From positions 201,160,153-201,224,152 of the forward strand of contig CM035407.1 of the NCBI GenBank assembly GCA_020310875.1: a DNA stretch of 64,000 nt, written 5' to 3'. A program made the position numbers and the translations under genes. Numbering within the stretch: position 1 is the first letter of the stretch; every line of letters begins with the position of its first letter. Below are positions 43,484-55,274 of this stretch, one piece after another. Below the pieces are notes generated by a model. It did no database searches. It saw only the letters and a list, made by a program, of their open reading frames with translations, and was not told the DNA's origin. Source of the stretch: Ceratopteris richardii (taxonomy: Eukaryota > Streptophyta > Polypodiopsida > Polypodiales > Pteridaceae).

Positions 43484-44242
43484 TGGTTTCATTCTAGCAC
43501 AATGGTATGTACGAATGTGAGGAGATCGACCTCATAAATGTCAATCCGTGGAGACATGAGGACTGGTATGAAGACTGCGAGCAAGTGAAGGCACAAGTGC
43601 GTGAGTGAAAGCACACAAGCATGCACACACATACACACACACATGCACAAGGTAAGAGCAAAGACTGGAACAATGGAAGATCTCCGATTACAAAGAGTTC
43701 TCTTACAAAGCTCAACTCTACAACAAGCTAACCTCAAAAATGAGCTCTCTAGCCCTTTTTATAGTTTTTTGAGTGGTTTTGGCCTTGTCCAGACCTAGTG
43801 TCCGGCCTAGTTAAAAATTCGGTTCAAGGGCTTATTTGGGGGCACAAATGGAGCCTAAAGATTATGAAAATTGGTAGGATGATACTTCCAATACTCCGCA
43901 AGCTCAAGGACTCCTTAGCTTGAACAAAATGGAGTTGCAAAAATAAAAAATGGTATTTACAATGTTTTTTAGTGATAAAAATCACTATTTTTATAGGGAT
44001 TTCTTTTGAAAATTTGACATGTGCTTCTTGGATCTCCCTACATGCTCCTTCTTCTTGTGTGTCCACTTCCTTGATGCACTTCCATGCTTTGTCCTTAACC
44101 TTGAGTGTCAACAACGGGGTAAATATCATGGAATAGGGTGAGAGTTTGTGTTCCATAGGCATGTACGTTGAAGAGGAGTGCACAAGGATCACAAAAGCAC
44201 AAAAATTTCTAAGAAATTCCTTCATTTGAGTGAGTTAAGGCA
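43484..44242 (-). repeat. Probable 5' LTR of Gypsy-A (759 bp)
   Basis: In minus orientation it runs from TGCCTTAACTCACTC to GAATGAAACCA, with TG...CA termini and the primer site just beyond. A TATA element (TATAAAAAGGGC, minus strand, 43753-43764) is placed as expected. No second copy is in the window, so the limits are inferred. It is unlike the Gypsy-B LTR. A CA-rich microsatellite lies near 43613-43650. Confidence 0.55.
43753..43764 (-). promoter_or_regulatory. Candidate TATA box of the Gypsy-A LTR
   Basis: The minus strand reads TATAAAAAGGGC about 480 bases into the presumed LTR. Confidence 0.45.
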
Positions 44243-44258
44243 AAGTATCGCGATACTT
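44243..44258 (+). repeat. Perfect 16-bp palindrome at the head of the Gypsy-C array
   Basis: AAGTATCGCGATACTT is a perfect inverted repeat that begins exactly where the Gypsy-A LTR ends. Confidence 0.85.
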
Positions 44259-44269
44259 GAATTCTTGTG

Positions 44270-44850
44270 TATTGTGATACCTGGCAGGTATCGTGTATCG
44301 TGGATACCTATACTCCTCGTATATCACGATACCTTGGTATCGTGTATCATCGGGTTGAGTATCGCTATACACAAGTATTGTGCATTGCTACACTCCATGT
44401 ATCATGTATCGCGACACTCTGTGTATCGTGTATCACAACATTCGAGTATCGTGTATTGTGACATTTGAGTATCGTGTATCGTGACCATCCGTGTATCGCG
44501 ATACTGAAGTATCGTGTACCATGATTGTTGTGTATCACGATACTGAGGTATCGTGTATCGTGAACATCTGTGTATCACAATACTGAAGTATGACGTATCA
44601 TGATTGTTGTGTATCACGATACTACAATATCATGTATCGTGACTATTCGTGTATCACAATGTGCAAGTATCGTGTATCATGTAAACACCTAGTATCGTGT
44701 ATCGTGAATTCCTCGTGTATCGTGTATTGTGTTAGTTGGAGTATCGTATATCCTCAGAAGATAAGTATCATGTATCGTCCTAAGCTTGTATCATGAGCGG
44801 AGAGGTATCGTGTATCATCAGAAACTAAGTATCATGTATCGTGGAAAATA
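44270..44850 (+). repeat. Gypsy-C leader array of GTATCG motifs, more than 20 units
   Basis: Units such as GTATCGTGTATCGTG start at 44399, 44423, 44446, 44469, 44493, 44509, 44532, 44548, 44572, 44588, 44611, 44627, 44651, 44667, 44692, 44717, 44741, 44765, 44788, 44805 and 44829. Spacing is mostly 23-25 nt, but between 44493 and 44667 it alternates 16 and 23-24, giving a higher-order unit of 39-40 nt. The array ends about 110 bases before the gag start. Confidence 0.9.
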
Positions 44851-44958
44851 GTAACCAGTTGGACATTCTAGGGAAGGAGAACCTCATTTGGGTTAAGCCA
44901 ACTCCTAGAATAAATACAAGTGTGAGAGACCTGCAAAATTGAATGAGGTATTCAATGG

Positions 44959-47421
44959 ATGAACCTACGCTCAAGACATGTCTTAGGAAGCAGATGTAGT
45001 GTCATATCATCAACAAGAAGTGTAAATTTACCTAGTGCCAATTCCCAGTATTCTGACACCTCTAGTGAATCAAACAAAGAAGCTAGGATGGCATCGGAGG
45101 ACATGCATATTTCAGTACCTTTGACAAGATTTATGCCCATCATTGAAGGAGAATACAGGACCTCTCTAGAGTATGTGAACACCGATCAACATGAACTACC
45201 AATTTACATAGATGGACTAAATAGAACAGTAGCACTAATGAAGAACACAAATGAATCTTAGATAGTTCCCCGATCCAGAGTAAAATATGAAGGAGGGTTC
45301 TATATGGATAAAAGAGAAATCATTTACCTAGTGACCGACTGTTCGAAAACTATAAGTGAACAATGGGAGAGTGGGAATTGTGGATCAACTTAATGGGGAA
45401 GGTGTAGAAGGTAGGGTTTCTACACCCCAAGGCAAGTCTAAAGTAACCAGAGTTTGGAGAGGTGACAAAATCCCTCAGGATGACATGTTGATTGATGTGT
45501 ATATGGTAGCCATGATGGAGAAATTATTACAAGCCGCTTCATCTTTGTGGGGAGAAAACAGTAAACTTATCACCATTTATGAGCTACAAGATCCAGAGGA
45601 TTTCTCTAGAATCACATATCTTGACACAGATAGGAGGAATTATTGGCCCTTATCAGATCTAGATAGATTCTGATTAAGATATCAAGGCATTCTAGTGTTT
45701 CCCCCTAGAGACCCAGGAACTACTTCCTAGAATCCTCAAGGAACGTACCAAAGCTATGATTATTGGAACTCGGGGCAAGACTAACCACAGAATATTCCTG
45801 CAAGGATCAATGTTCAATTTTCCACACCACGAGCCAACCCTAACTATCAACCCCCAACCAATGGAGAACCTAGAAATAGAAATCTTGTGCCTGAGAGACC
45901 ACCATTAGGTAGGGGAATTGGAGTTCAAGTGAGACATCCAACCATTCCTGTTATACATAGACCACCAGAACCGGGTAGAAGATTCAAGTGGCCAAATGCA
46001 TGAGGAGCCACTATGATGGGTTTGGTGAACCCTATAATCACATAGCCGAATTCAAGCAAGTGATTCGTGCTGAAAAATGGAAGATTTCATGATTCAGTAT
46101 GAGTCATTTGGGTTGACCCTTATGGATACTGCTTTGGCCTGTTTCCAACCACTTGAACCCAATCGTTTCCTAAAGGAATAAGTATTTCAAGAAATGATCG
46201 AGGTATTCACTAAGACTGACATTAAGAATAACTCTTCATCATTGATCCACATCTTCAAACAATCCCCTACAGATTCCATACTATTGATGGCTCAGAGATT
46301 TAAGCTATATGTGGATAGATGCCCCACAGAAGAAAGGCCTACTCAATAGAAAATGATTTCATTATTCTTAGAAGGATTAGTCAATGGATCCCTGAGAGCA
46401 CTAGTCTATGTAAAGAGGCTCCAAATGTTGAGTGCATGCTTGAACGAATGCATAGATTTGGAAGATAACTTATATGAAGACTTGAAGGTTCCCCAAACCA
46501 AGAGTAAGAGTGAAGATAGTTCTAGTAGCATTTCTAGTACAAGCAACAATGTACAAGAAATTGCAGACTTGGTGGCCAAGAAATTAAGCATGTAGGGAGA
46601 GAAGAATTACTCCAACCCCCCATTATGAATGCCGATGCTAAGGAGATGTGTACACTGTAGAGGGGATCACCCTTCTCATGTGTGCAATAGGGGAATTGTT
46701 CCATCAAACCCATATGGTTACAACCATCCACCAACACAGAATCAAACCCAGTACTGCAGTATAGAACAGAAATACACGAATCACAATGCTGAAAATTGTC
46801 CTTACAATAGACAACCTAGATCAGTCCAACCACCACAATTGAGGCTGTATGGATACCCAACCAGAGACCTAGGTAGGGAATTTCCTAGATATCCTCAGTA
46901 TCAAAATCCATGTCCAAATCGATGTCCTTATGAATACCTGGGATATAATCCACCAAAGCCGGTCTTAGGACAACAACCACCTCACCCTCAGAATGTAGTT
47001 CCGATGAAATTTTCCCAAGCCAAAGAGAACATAGAGAGAGCCCTAGTACCAACTCGTTCATTGATTGACACAAATAGCCATAATCAACCCTATGATCAGC
47101 ACTAGGGAGATTATGAGTGGGCCTATGAGCAATACCCATATGGGCAATACATCTATGACCAATCATATGGATACAGCTGAATATGCTACTCTAATGTACA
47201 CAAATCCAAGAGCCCAAGCAGCTTCTAGACCTGTGATTAGGCCCCTAGTTCCCCGAGGACCTTGCTACCAATGTGGAGGAGATCGTTTCATTAGGGAATG
47301 CACTTTGCCCTATGAACCACCACATAAGGTTTGGGAAGGATATTGTAGTGATTGTGGAAAAGAACATTTGTTAGGTATTGTCCAAAAAACCCTAACAAGA
47401 CAAACCACACCACTCAAGTGA
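44959..47421 (+). pseudogene. Gypsy-C gag
   Basis: Starts MNLRSRHVLGSR like Gypsy-B. A stop at 45259 follows GLNRTVALMKNTNES. Later frames give ITIYELQDPEDFSRITYL, the gag core (about 46000-46450) and KMISLFLEGLVNGSLRALVY. Zinc elements are CVHCRGDHPSHVC (about 46645-46685), YCSIEQKYTNHNAENC, CYQCGGDRFIREC (about 47265, His replaced by Arg) and a damaged CSDCGKEHLL. All intact knuckles have three residues before His. Confidence 0.83.
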
Positions 47422-48530
47422 ACGTAGTAGAAGTGGTAGAGTCCTCTGGAAGTGACAAAGAGTATATGGTACCATTGAAGGTGGATTACAAGAGCAAGAG
47501 ATAAAGAAGGTCAAGAAGGGTTAGATTCAATTAGACACAAAACCAAAAAACTAGAAACTCCAATACCTCAAGTAGTGCCATGAAAACTCAAAGGGTAAAA
47601 CAGACTCAAAGATGGAAAGCTTGATGAGAGAAGCTAAGAAGCAAGTGGACTCAAAAGAAGGAGGAAGAGAAGAGCAAAGAGGAATCAAATCAACCGGCAA
47701 ATCCGACAACTAGAAAGGATTTCAGTACCATAGAGAAAGAGCAACATAAACAACAAGCTGGGTCGGTATTAGGTGATCCCATGCCCAAAGATCTAGCCAT
47801 ATGGATAAACACATATCAGTCTAGGATCAAAGTAGGACAAAGTGTGGAACCACATGAAGTGAGCTATCCGAGAGGGGATTTGGAAAGAGAAAGGCTAGAA
47901 ATCTGTAAAAAAATTGATCAAACTAGCTCAAAACACATTGGAGAAACCTATACAAGACCTTCCAGAAATAAGAATACCTGATAGAGAGTTTCAAGAAGGT
48001 TTAAAAGCACATGAAACTTTAGAAGGTAGAAGGATAGTAGAGAAAACTGAAAGTGTAGCCATTGAAAACCATGAAAGAAGTTCTATGATCCCCAAAGTAG
48101 AAGCTAATTTGCCTGAGGATCTATGGGCCAAAGTCCAAGAAGAGAGATGGAGAAAAACCGAGGGCATTAATCCACCTTTCGAAGAGTTGGATGCAGACAA
48201 GAACCTAGGAAGGATGAATCATGAAATTAATTGTGAGGAAGGTTCGAAGGAAGTAGAAAGCATAAACACACTACCTAACTACATAAGAGAGTATGAGTGG
48301 AATTCAGAAGTTTATCACGCCCAACAATAAGAACAAAAGGAAGAGGAATTCCTAGCAATACCTCAGACATAGCACGAAAGCTAAAAGGCACTAAAGTGCA
48401 GTGCTCTATTACTCTGGAAGAATGACTAAAAATCAAACAACAAGTATGGACCAGATTGGTAAAACAACTCATGCATAAAGAAGTCGATACAATCAACAAT
48501 GAGGTCAATGAAGATACACACACTATTCAA
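47422..48530 (+). pseudogene. Gypsy-C gag-protease spacer
   Basis: Open pieces at 47781-47981 (LAIWINTYQSRIKVGQ, YPRGDLERERLEICKK) and 47914-48330 (DLWAKVQEERWRKTEG) match the Gypsy-B stretch at 31235-31768. The role is unknown. It lies between the knuckles and the protease. Confidence 0.6.
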
Positions 48531-48540
48531 ACCCCGGTAG

Positions 48541-49410
48541 ATAAAGTGGGAGACTTGAGTGAAGGAGATGAAGGTAACACATATATACCCATTACTTTAT
48601 GAGGTTACACCACAAATGCAATCCTAGATACTAGAGCTAGAGTAGGAATAGCCACAAAAGAATATGGGAGAAGTGGGGAAAACCAGCATTACGACCCACC
48701 AGGATGAAATTACAACTAGCTGATGTTCACACTGAAAAACCCCTGGGTGGCCAGATAATGTTGTGCTTACAACATGTGGAGTAGATTTTGAGCACACATT
48801 AGCTATTTGTCAATTCGAGAGAGCTAGTAATTATGAAATGATCTTGGGAAGACCTTTTATGAGACAATTAAGAGTAGTGCAAGATTGGGGTACAGATGTT
48901 GTATATTTGCAACATAAGGGCATAACTACAAGAATAAACCTCCATACATATGCTTATCGAGATGTCCCACCTCTACAATGGAAATATATACATAAAGAAG
49001 AGGATTTCCTATTAGTCCATAGTGGGGGATTTGAAGACCAATCCTAGATGCACAAGGACACCCAACTATGGATGTGTAAGGCAGCTAAGAGGGAAGAAGA
49101 AAGAAGACTAACATGGCAACAAGGTTGTGGAGTCTCTAGCCTAGTAGAGGATCCAACCTATATGCCACAACCGTTTCTGGATGAAGAATTCAAGCCCCAC
49201 GGATGGATGGAGATATTGGCCACCTTAGATGTGTGCATCAATGAGAAAGTTCTGACCCTAAATGAGTGCTTACACAAGGATGGGTACGATGTAAGTCTAT
49301 ACATGATTGTGCTACAAGTGATAGAGGAAGGAGAATGGATAGAAAAGGAGTGGACAGAAGATTATGAAAGTATAGAATGGAACGTGACATTCAAGAAGAA
49401 GGACTTTAGT
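48541..49410 (+). pseudogene. Gypsy-C protease and protease-RT linker
   Basis: The protease start reads NAILDTRARVGIATK, with the catalytic DTG changed to DTR near 48630. After shifts come CGVDFEHTLAICQFER and EMILGRPFMRQLRVVQDWG (48763-48900). The linker then has DVPPLQWKYIHKEEDFL, a stop at 49045, MHKDTQLWMCKAAKREEE, HGWMEILATLDV and YDVSLYMIVLQVIEEG. Confidence 0.82.
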
Positions 49411-49562
49411 TAGAGGGAGAACATAAAGAAACTAGTGTAAAAAACGTTTCCTCCCTAGAACAAGAAGGAATTCAAGAGAAGATCAATTCAAATGCGACTA
49501 GTAGGGAAGAGAGTAGACCACAAGATCAGTTCAAAGTTCCTGAACATTTTAAAAAATATGAA

Positions 49563-50510
49563 ATGGAAGAAAGGAAAATTGCCATCCAAATGCCTAAACG
49601 ACAAGCACAAGAAGGACTAGCATATGATAATAAAGAACAAACTAAAAAAGTCACTGTGACTATAGAAGGAGAAGAGGAAAGATGCACCTACATAGGGAAA
49701 GATGTATCGAAAAGCGAAGAACAAGAACTCATAGAATTAATTCGAACTTATAGGGATGTATTTTCTTGGACATACAAGGATTTGAAGGGAGTGGATCCCT
49801 CTATTTGTTCACACCATATTCCCATGAATCCTGATGTTAAACCGTTGAAACAATGACCATACACATACAATGATGTATACTATGCCAAGATTAAGGAACA
49901 AATAGACAAACTATTGGCAGTAGGATTCATTTATGAAATCAAACACATAGAATGGGTGTCGCCCTTGGTAGTAGTGCCCAAGAAAAATGGAAAACTTAGG
50001 GTATGCATCAACCTCAAGAAAGTTAATGAAGCCATCATTCAAGATAGTTACCCTTTACCCATTACAGATCACCTCTTGGAGAGGGTGGTAGCCAAGGAAG
50101 TTTATAGCTTCCTTGATGGATTCTCTGGTTACAACCAAGTTACAATTGCTCTAGAGGATCAACACAAAAGTGCATTTGCCATAGAATGGGGAGTATATGC
50201 TTTTAGGGTTATGCCATTTGGACTAACCAATGCACCAACCACCTTTCAAAGATTAATGTGCCATGTCTTTAAGGAATTCCTTAGGAAAAGCATGGAAGTA
50301 TATGTAGATGATTTGTGCACGTATTCCTCACAAAGAGTGGAGCACATACCCGAGTTAAGGAGAATTTTTGAAAAGTGTAGACAATACAGAGTCTACCTAA
50401 ACCCGGAAAAGTGTGTCTTCATGGTAAGACAAGGAAAAATCTTAGGGCATATAGTATCTAAGAAGGGAATATCCACAGATGAAGACAAGATCAAACTCAT
50501 TCTATAACTA
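49563..50510 (+). pseudogene. Gypsy-C reverse transcriptase
   Basis: The first part is broken by a TGA at 49854-49856 after DVKPLKQ. It continues WVSPLVVVPKKNGKLRV, LPITDHLLERVVAKEV, MPFGLTNAPTTFQRL, the catalytic VYVDDLCTYSS (about 50305) and ILGHIVSKKGIST, ending at a stop at 50505. The core and YVDD are intact within a 197-codon frame. Confidence 0.9.
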
Positions 50511-50900
50511 CCCCGACCAAAGATGTGAAAGAAGTACAAGCATTTATGGGGCATTGTAGATAATATCATAGATTTATCCACATGTACACCATAATTTCTC
50601 GACCTCTATATGGCTTACTAACTCAATTCAATTGGACTGAAGATTGTGAGAAAGCATTCAATGATTGAAAAGTAGACTGAGTTATGCGGTAAAGAAATTT
50701 TGACACTACCTATTGGCAAACAAATTCAAATACTTTATTGATCATCAAGACCTACTATACCTAGTTAATAAGGCCTGTAACACGAGAAGGCTAGTGAGAT
50801 GGTTTCTCTTATTAATGGAATTTGATTTTGAAGTAGTGGTCAAGAAAGGAAACACGCATGTTAGAGCTGATCATCTATCCTGAATGATGCATGGAGAACC
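50511..50900 (+). pseudogene. Gypsy-C RNase H with internal deletion
   Basis: CEKAFND is followed within about ten codons by YAVKKFWHYLLANKFKYF. Compared with A and B, roughly 200 bases holding the catalytic VDAS, YASRQL and EREGLG stretch are missing near 50670-50690. RNase H would be non-functional regardless of the stops. Confidence 0.78.
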
Positions 50901-51803
50901 CCCAACTTGAGTAACAGATGGCTTGCATGACACCTATCTTTTTAATTTAGAAGTTTGTCCACAGTGGGCTGAAAAATGGGTACCCATACTCAGGCATGGA
51001 CCTAGTCATCAGATTAATTCAGATAAAGCCTGACAACTATGGAAGACTAGGAATCTTCACATTGTGGCAGGAAGTCTATACAACTAAGATTCCAGTGGAC
51101 TTCTACTGAGGTGTGTAGACGAGGACAAACAAGAAACTTGGTTAAGACATGCCCACATAAACCCATGGAAGAGACATAGTGGTATCATTGCTATAGTACA
51201 AGAATTAAAAAGATTAGGAGTGTATTGGCCATGAATGCATACAGATACTCACATGCATGTAACGCGTTGTCCCACCTGCCTAGAAGAAAGACCTGAGGAG
51301 AAATCTACGCTATGCTATTCCACAATAACACTTAGATGGGGTTTTCATTTAATGAACTTCTTGAAGACACATGAATAACCGGAAGGGGCAAGCCGAACAA
51401 GAAAACGAGCTCTAGAGGAGCAGAGTAAAGATTATTCCCTTATAGGAAGACAACTATTTAAACGTGGCCAAGACAACCAACTATGATTATGTGTTCATGA
51501 AGATGAGTATATCTATGTGTTGGAGATGGCCCATACTAGAGCAACAAGAGGTCATTTTTCTGATGACAAGACCGCAAAAATGATTCTCTTTGCTGGATTA
51601 TGGTGGCCAACTTTGTATCAAGATGCGATGACATATGTTCAAAGGTGTGATGTGTGTCAAAGAACTAAATATTCTATATGAAGAGATGAAATGCCATTGC
51701 GACCAATGATCAATGCTAGAGCTTTCACTAAATGGGGTATATATTTCATTGGACCAATTAGCCATCCAACTAAAGGGTCTCATGATGAATATATAATAGT
51801 AGC
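50901..51803 (+). pseudogene. Gypsy-C integrase N-terminal part with two H2C2 modules
   Basis: Module 1 (51050-51290) reads AHINPWKRH (H-x6-H) and CPTC. Module 2 (51445-51670) reads LCVHEDEYI, AHTRATRGH (H-x6-H), LWWPTLYQD and CDVC. The core begins with DEMPLRPMINARAFTKWG and FIGPISHP, then is lost at the junction with Gypsy-D near 51803. The zinc ligands of both modules are intact despite stops elsewhere. Confidence 0.83.
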
Positions 51804-51805
51804 GC

Positions 51806-53222
51806 TACTTTTAAAGGTTGTATTAGGAAATCTAATGGTAGCACAACATTCTATCCAAAAACTATCTAAAATGGGGTGGCATTGAGTACCGTTTTATAGG
51901 CAACTCGGTAAGCCCAAACAACATGATGAAGTTATCCAAATTAGAGCGTTTATTGTTTGCCAATTTTGTCAATACATTACATAGGATCTTATTTGTGCTC
52001 TCAGCTTCTCCGTTAGCTTGTGGATAATAGGGAGCAAACTTCTAATGTATCACCAAGAAATCCTGGAGAAGGTTTTCAATGACCTCATTCAAGAAGTGTG
52101 TACCTCTATCACTTACTAACTCTATTGGTAATCCATATCTTGTGAACATGTTCTTGAATAAGAACTTACCCATTGTTTGAGCATCATTCTTTGTTGTGGA
52201 CTTTACTTCTACTGACTTTGTAAGGTAATCTGTGGCTACAATAATGTATTTGCCATGGGAGTTTCTAGCTGGGGGTTAATAGGACCTACAAAGTCTATAC
52301 CCCACTTCAAAAATGCACGTCCTCCCATCATTGGCCTCAAAGGCATCTCGTCTTTTCTAACTGAATATTGTGCACATTGGTATGTGTCACATTTCTTCAC
52401 ATAGGTATGTGCATCCATATGAAGAGTGGGCCACCAAAGTCTTGATAATAGAATGGTCTTAATTACTCGGCCAGGACCAAAATGTCCACCTGCAACACCA
52501 CTATGTGCAATTTCTAAGATTTTCAAATAATCTAATTCATGAACGCATAGTCTTAAGTAACCATCTTTGCCTCTTCAGTATAGGTTTTATCCTACTAAGG
52601 CATAGTCCTGAGCCTCTTGCTCCATGCTTCGTTTTCTTGCTAGACTAGCCTCACTAGGTGGTGTTCCCAATCTCATAAGTTCTACCAATGGAGCACTCCA
52701 ATCTGTAATTAACGACACATGATAAAGAGTGGCATGCTCCATAGGGGGTCTCTCTTGACATATTGGACAATTCTTAATCCATTCATGTATTTCTTTGTCC
52801 ATACTAGACCAATACACTCCTAAATGTTTCAAATTTTGCAATGTTCGTTGTTTAGAATAGTGATTTCCTAGCAATCCTTCATGGGCTTGTTGCAACCAAT
52901 TACTATGTTCATCATCCTCGACACAACAAGTTAGTACACCCTTTGTATCTTGTTTGTACATACTTCTTGCCAATATTTGATATTTTTGTGATTTTACAAC
53001 TTCATCTTTGTTCGTTTTCACATTCTTATTTGCGGGTTCGAAGGTTAGGATAGGTACCAACTTATTTTCCCATTTAGGAACAACTTCTAAATTGAACAGA
53101 TAAGCATCGAGCAATTCATCAGACACTCCTTGCGGTGACTCTCTTGAAGTTATGTGAGAAAGGTGATCTGCTCTAAGGTGGGTCATTCCTTTCCTAACAA
53201 CAACTTCAAAGTCGTATTCCAT
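51806..53222 (-). pseudogene. Gypsy-D integrase with two H2C2 zinc modules
   Basis: Module 1 (about 52985-52760) reads LTCCVEDDEHSNWLQQAH, GNHYSKQ and CPIC. Linker: DWSAPLVELMRLGT. Module 2 (about 52575-52355) reads AHSGVAGGH (H-x6-H) and CDTY, the last Cys replaced by Tyr. The core has GIDFVGPINPQ, then a frameshift near 52275, and continues to about 51810 with readable pieces homologous to Gypsy-A 12660-13200. Module 1 in this copy is unbroken. Confidence 0.85.
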
Positions 53223-54480
53223 TAGTACAAGGAACCATCTTACTAAGCATCTTGTATTGCAAGGTTTATTTCATAGCATACACCATGCCTAAGCCTTCTC
53301 GCTTGGTTGTGGCATAGTTTCATTCAGCTGCGTTTAGCTCTCTTCTAGCGTATGCTATATGTAAGTCTAGATTTCCTTCACATGTGGGTTGTGCTAGCAC
53401 ACATCTTATTGCGTGATTGGATGCATCCACATGGACATGAAATGGTTTATTCCAATCAGGAGTGGTCAGTATTGGTGCTGTGCACAAACGTCTTTTCAAC
53501 TCATTGAAGGATTTTTTGCATTCATCGTTCCACTCAAAATTTGTCAACAAGGCATAAAGAGGCTTAGTTGTTATTGCATACATGTTGATAAACCTGTAAT
53601 AATATCCACAATGGTCCATAAAGGCTTTTAGCTCTTTAACATTCCTTGGTCTCGGCAACTCTTTTATGGCTCTTATTTTGTCCTCATCTGTTGATATTCT
53701 GTTCTTCGAAACAATATGACCTAAGATCTTACCTTGTTGTACCATGAACACACACTCGATATCTTCTACACTTGATGAAGATCTGTCTGAGATTAGGGAT
53801 GCGGTATCTTCTTTCTTGGGAATGAGCACATAAATCATCCACATATATTTCTGAGCTCTTTCGCAAGAACTGTTTGAAGACATGACACATGAGCCTTCGG
53901 AATGTCACAGGTGCATTGGTGAGTCCAAATGGCATCACGCGAAATGCAAAGATGCCCCATTCTATGGCAAAGGCCATTTTATTTTGAACTTTTGGGGTTG
54001 TTGTAACCTGAAAATCCATCAAGAAAGCTATAAACTTCCTTGCACGCAACACACTCCAATAAATGTTCCATGATTGGAAGTGGATAACTATCTCTAATCA
54101 TAACATCATTAACTTTTTTGAGGTTAATACACACTCACAACTTCCCATTCTTCTTGGGTGCCATGACAATGGGGGACACCCATTCGTGTGTGCTCAATCT
54201 TATATATAAATCTAGCTTCAATCAACCTATCAAGTGTCATTATATGTGTAAGGCTTCTGTTTGGTGGGCTTGGCATCATCTGTCATGGGGATCGAATGAG
54301 AACATATTTTTGGATCTACTCCCTTCAAGTCTTAATAGTGCCATGCAAACACATCCCTATATTCCCTTAATAAAGCTGCTAGCTCTGTTTCTTCTTCTGC
54401 GCTTAGTTCTTCTCCTATGTACATACATCACTCTTCATTTCCCTCCATGGTTACTTCAATCTTTTTGGTCTTTTCTTTTA
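53223..54480 (-). pseudogene. Gypsy-D reverse transcriptase and RNase H
   Basis: Fragments include MPFGLTNAPVTFRRL, catalytic IYVDDLCAHSQ (about 53850), ILGHIVSKNRIST, the RNase H stretch HVHVDASNHAIRCVLAQP and YARRELNAAE. A deletion of about 100 bases relative to Gypsy-A near 53265 removes part of RNase H. Other small deletions near 53755 and 54225 remove parts of reverse transcriptase. Confidence 0.85.
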
Positions 54481-54515
54481 TACGCTTCTCCCATGAGGGC
54501 CTCTCTTTTAGGCAT

Positions 54516-55270
54516 TCATACCAAAATTTTTTGGTCTTCAACCTCATATTTGTTGAAATTTTCTGGTACCTTGAACAATGATTCCTCCTCTGCTTGTTTT
54601 AGTGCTTTTCTTTTCTTTTTCTTTTGACTACTTTCACTCCCATCCTTTGAATTTACAGTTTTGATGCTTATGAGAGGTTCTTCTTCGACTTTTTGGGTAA
54701 ATACTCCTATGTCTTCTAGATAGTGCTCCTTTGAATCAAAGCAACTATCCATCACAATGGATTCTAGATCATCGTCATCCTCTTCTTCTTCTTCTTCTAT
54801 GAAATTAGTGGGGTCACATTCTTCTAGCAAGGGTTGACAGATGAACATAGAGATATCATAACACTCCTCATCACAATGAGGTGTCCACTGTTCTTCATTG
54901 ACATCAATTTCCATGTTGGCTAAGATTTCTGCCCAACCATGAGGCTCAAAGTCCTCATCCAGAAAGATCATCGCTGTGTAGGCTGGGTCTCTAACTGATC
55001 TACCTCCTAGGGAGGTTCCTTCTTCTCTCACTTTTAGGTGTTTTTCCTCTTTCTCTACGGCCTTGCACATTCACAAATGAGTATCTTCATGCATTCGGGA
55101 TGGATCAAGTGAACTTTCAGAATGCATAGAGATTGAATCTTCTGGTGCCTTGTGGACATGATTCCACTGTAGGGGTGGTACATCTCTAAGGGTATAATCC
55201 GTTAGATTGACCTTGGTGGTGACCCCTAACTGCGGTAAGTACAAGGAGTTGGTTCCCCAATCTTGTACTA
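54516..55270 (-). pseudogene. Gypsy-D protease-RT linker
   Basis: The open frame 55070-54516 encodes MCKAVEKEEKHLKVREE, FLDEDFEPHGWAEILANM, YDISMFICQPLLEEC, a Glu/Asp run and lysines, then LFKVPENFNKYEVED. It shows that the linker leads into the reverse transcriptase N-terminus. No known domain. Confidence 0.62.
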
Positions 55271-55274
55271 TTTG

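Larger units (their letters stand above)
42880..44242 (-). mobile_element. Gypsy-A 5' end: LTR, primer site and leader
   Basis: On the minus strand this piece holds an LTR (44242-43484), an Asp-tRNA-like primer site, a leader and the start of a GTATCG array that continues at 19684. The minus sequence around 43040-42960 (GGTTGAGTTTTGGTATCGCG) is nearly the same as Gypsy-B at 21756-21775. This shows it is the homologous leader in inverse orientation. Confidence 0.8.
44243..51803 (+). mobile_element. Gypsy-C, 5'- and 3'-truncated Ty3/gypsy element
   Basis: Plus-strand leader array, gag, protease, linker, reverse transcriptase, a deleted RNase H and integrase up to the early core, where it stops at an inverted junction with Gypsy-D. 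The 5' LTR and primer site are not adjacent. The array directly abuts the end of the Gypsy-A LTR, which suggests that Gypsy-A inserted into it. By motif wording it is closer to Gypsy-B than to A or D. Confidence 0.85.

Noticed and set aside
43494..43737. Cys/Val-rich short ORFs near 43494-43737
   Set aside because: They are translations of a CA-type microsatellite within the presumed Gypsy-A LTR.
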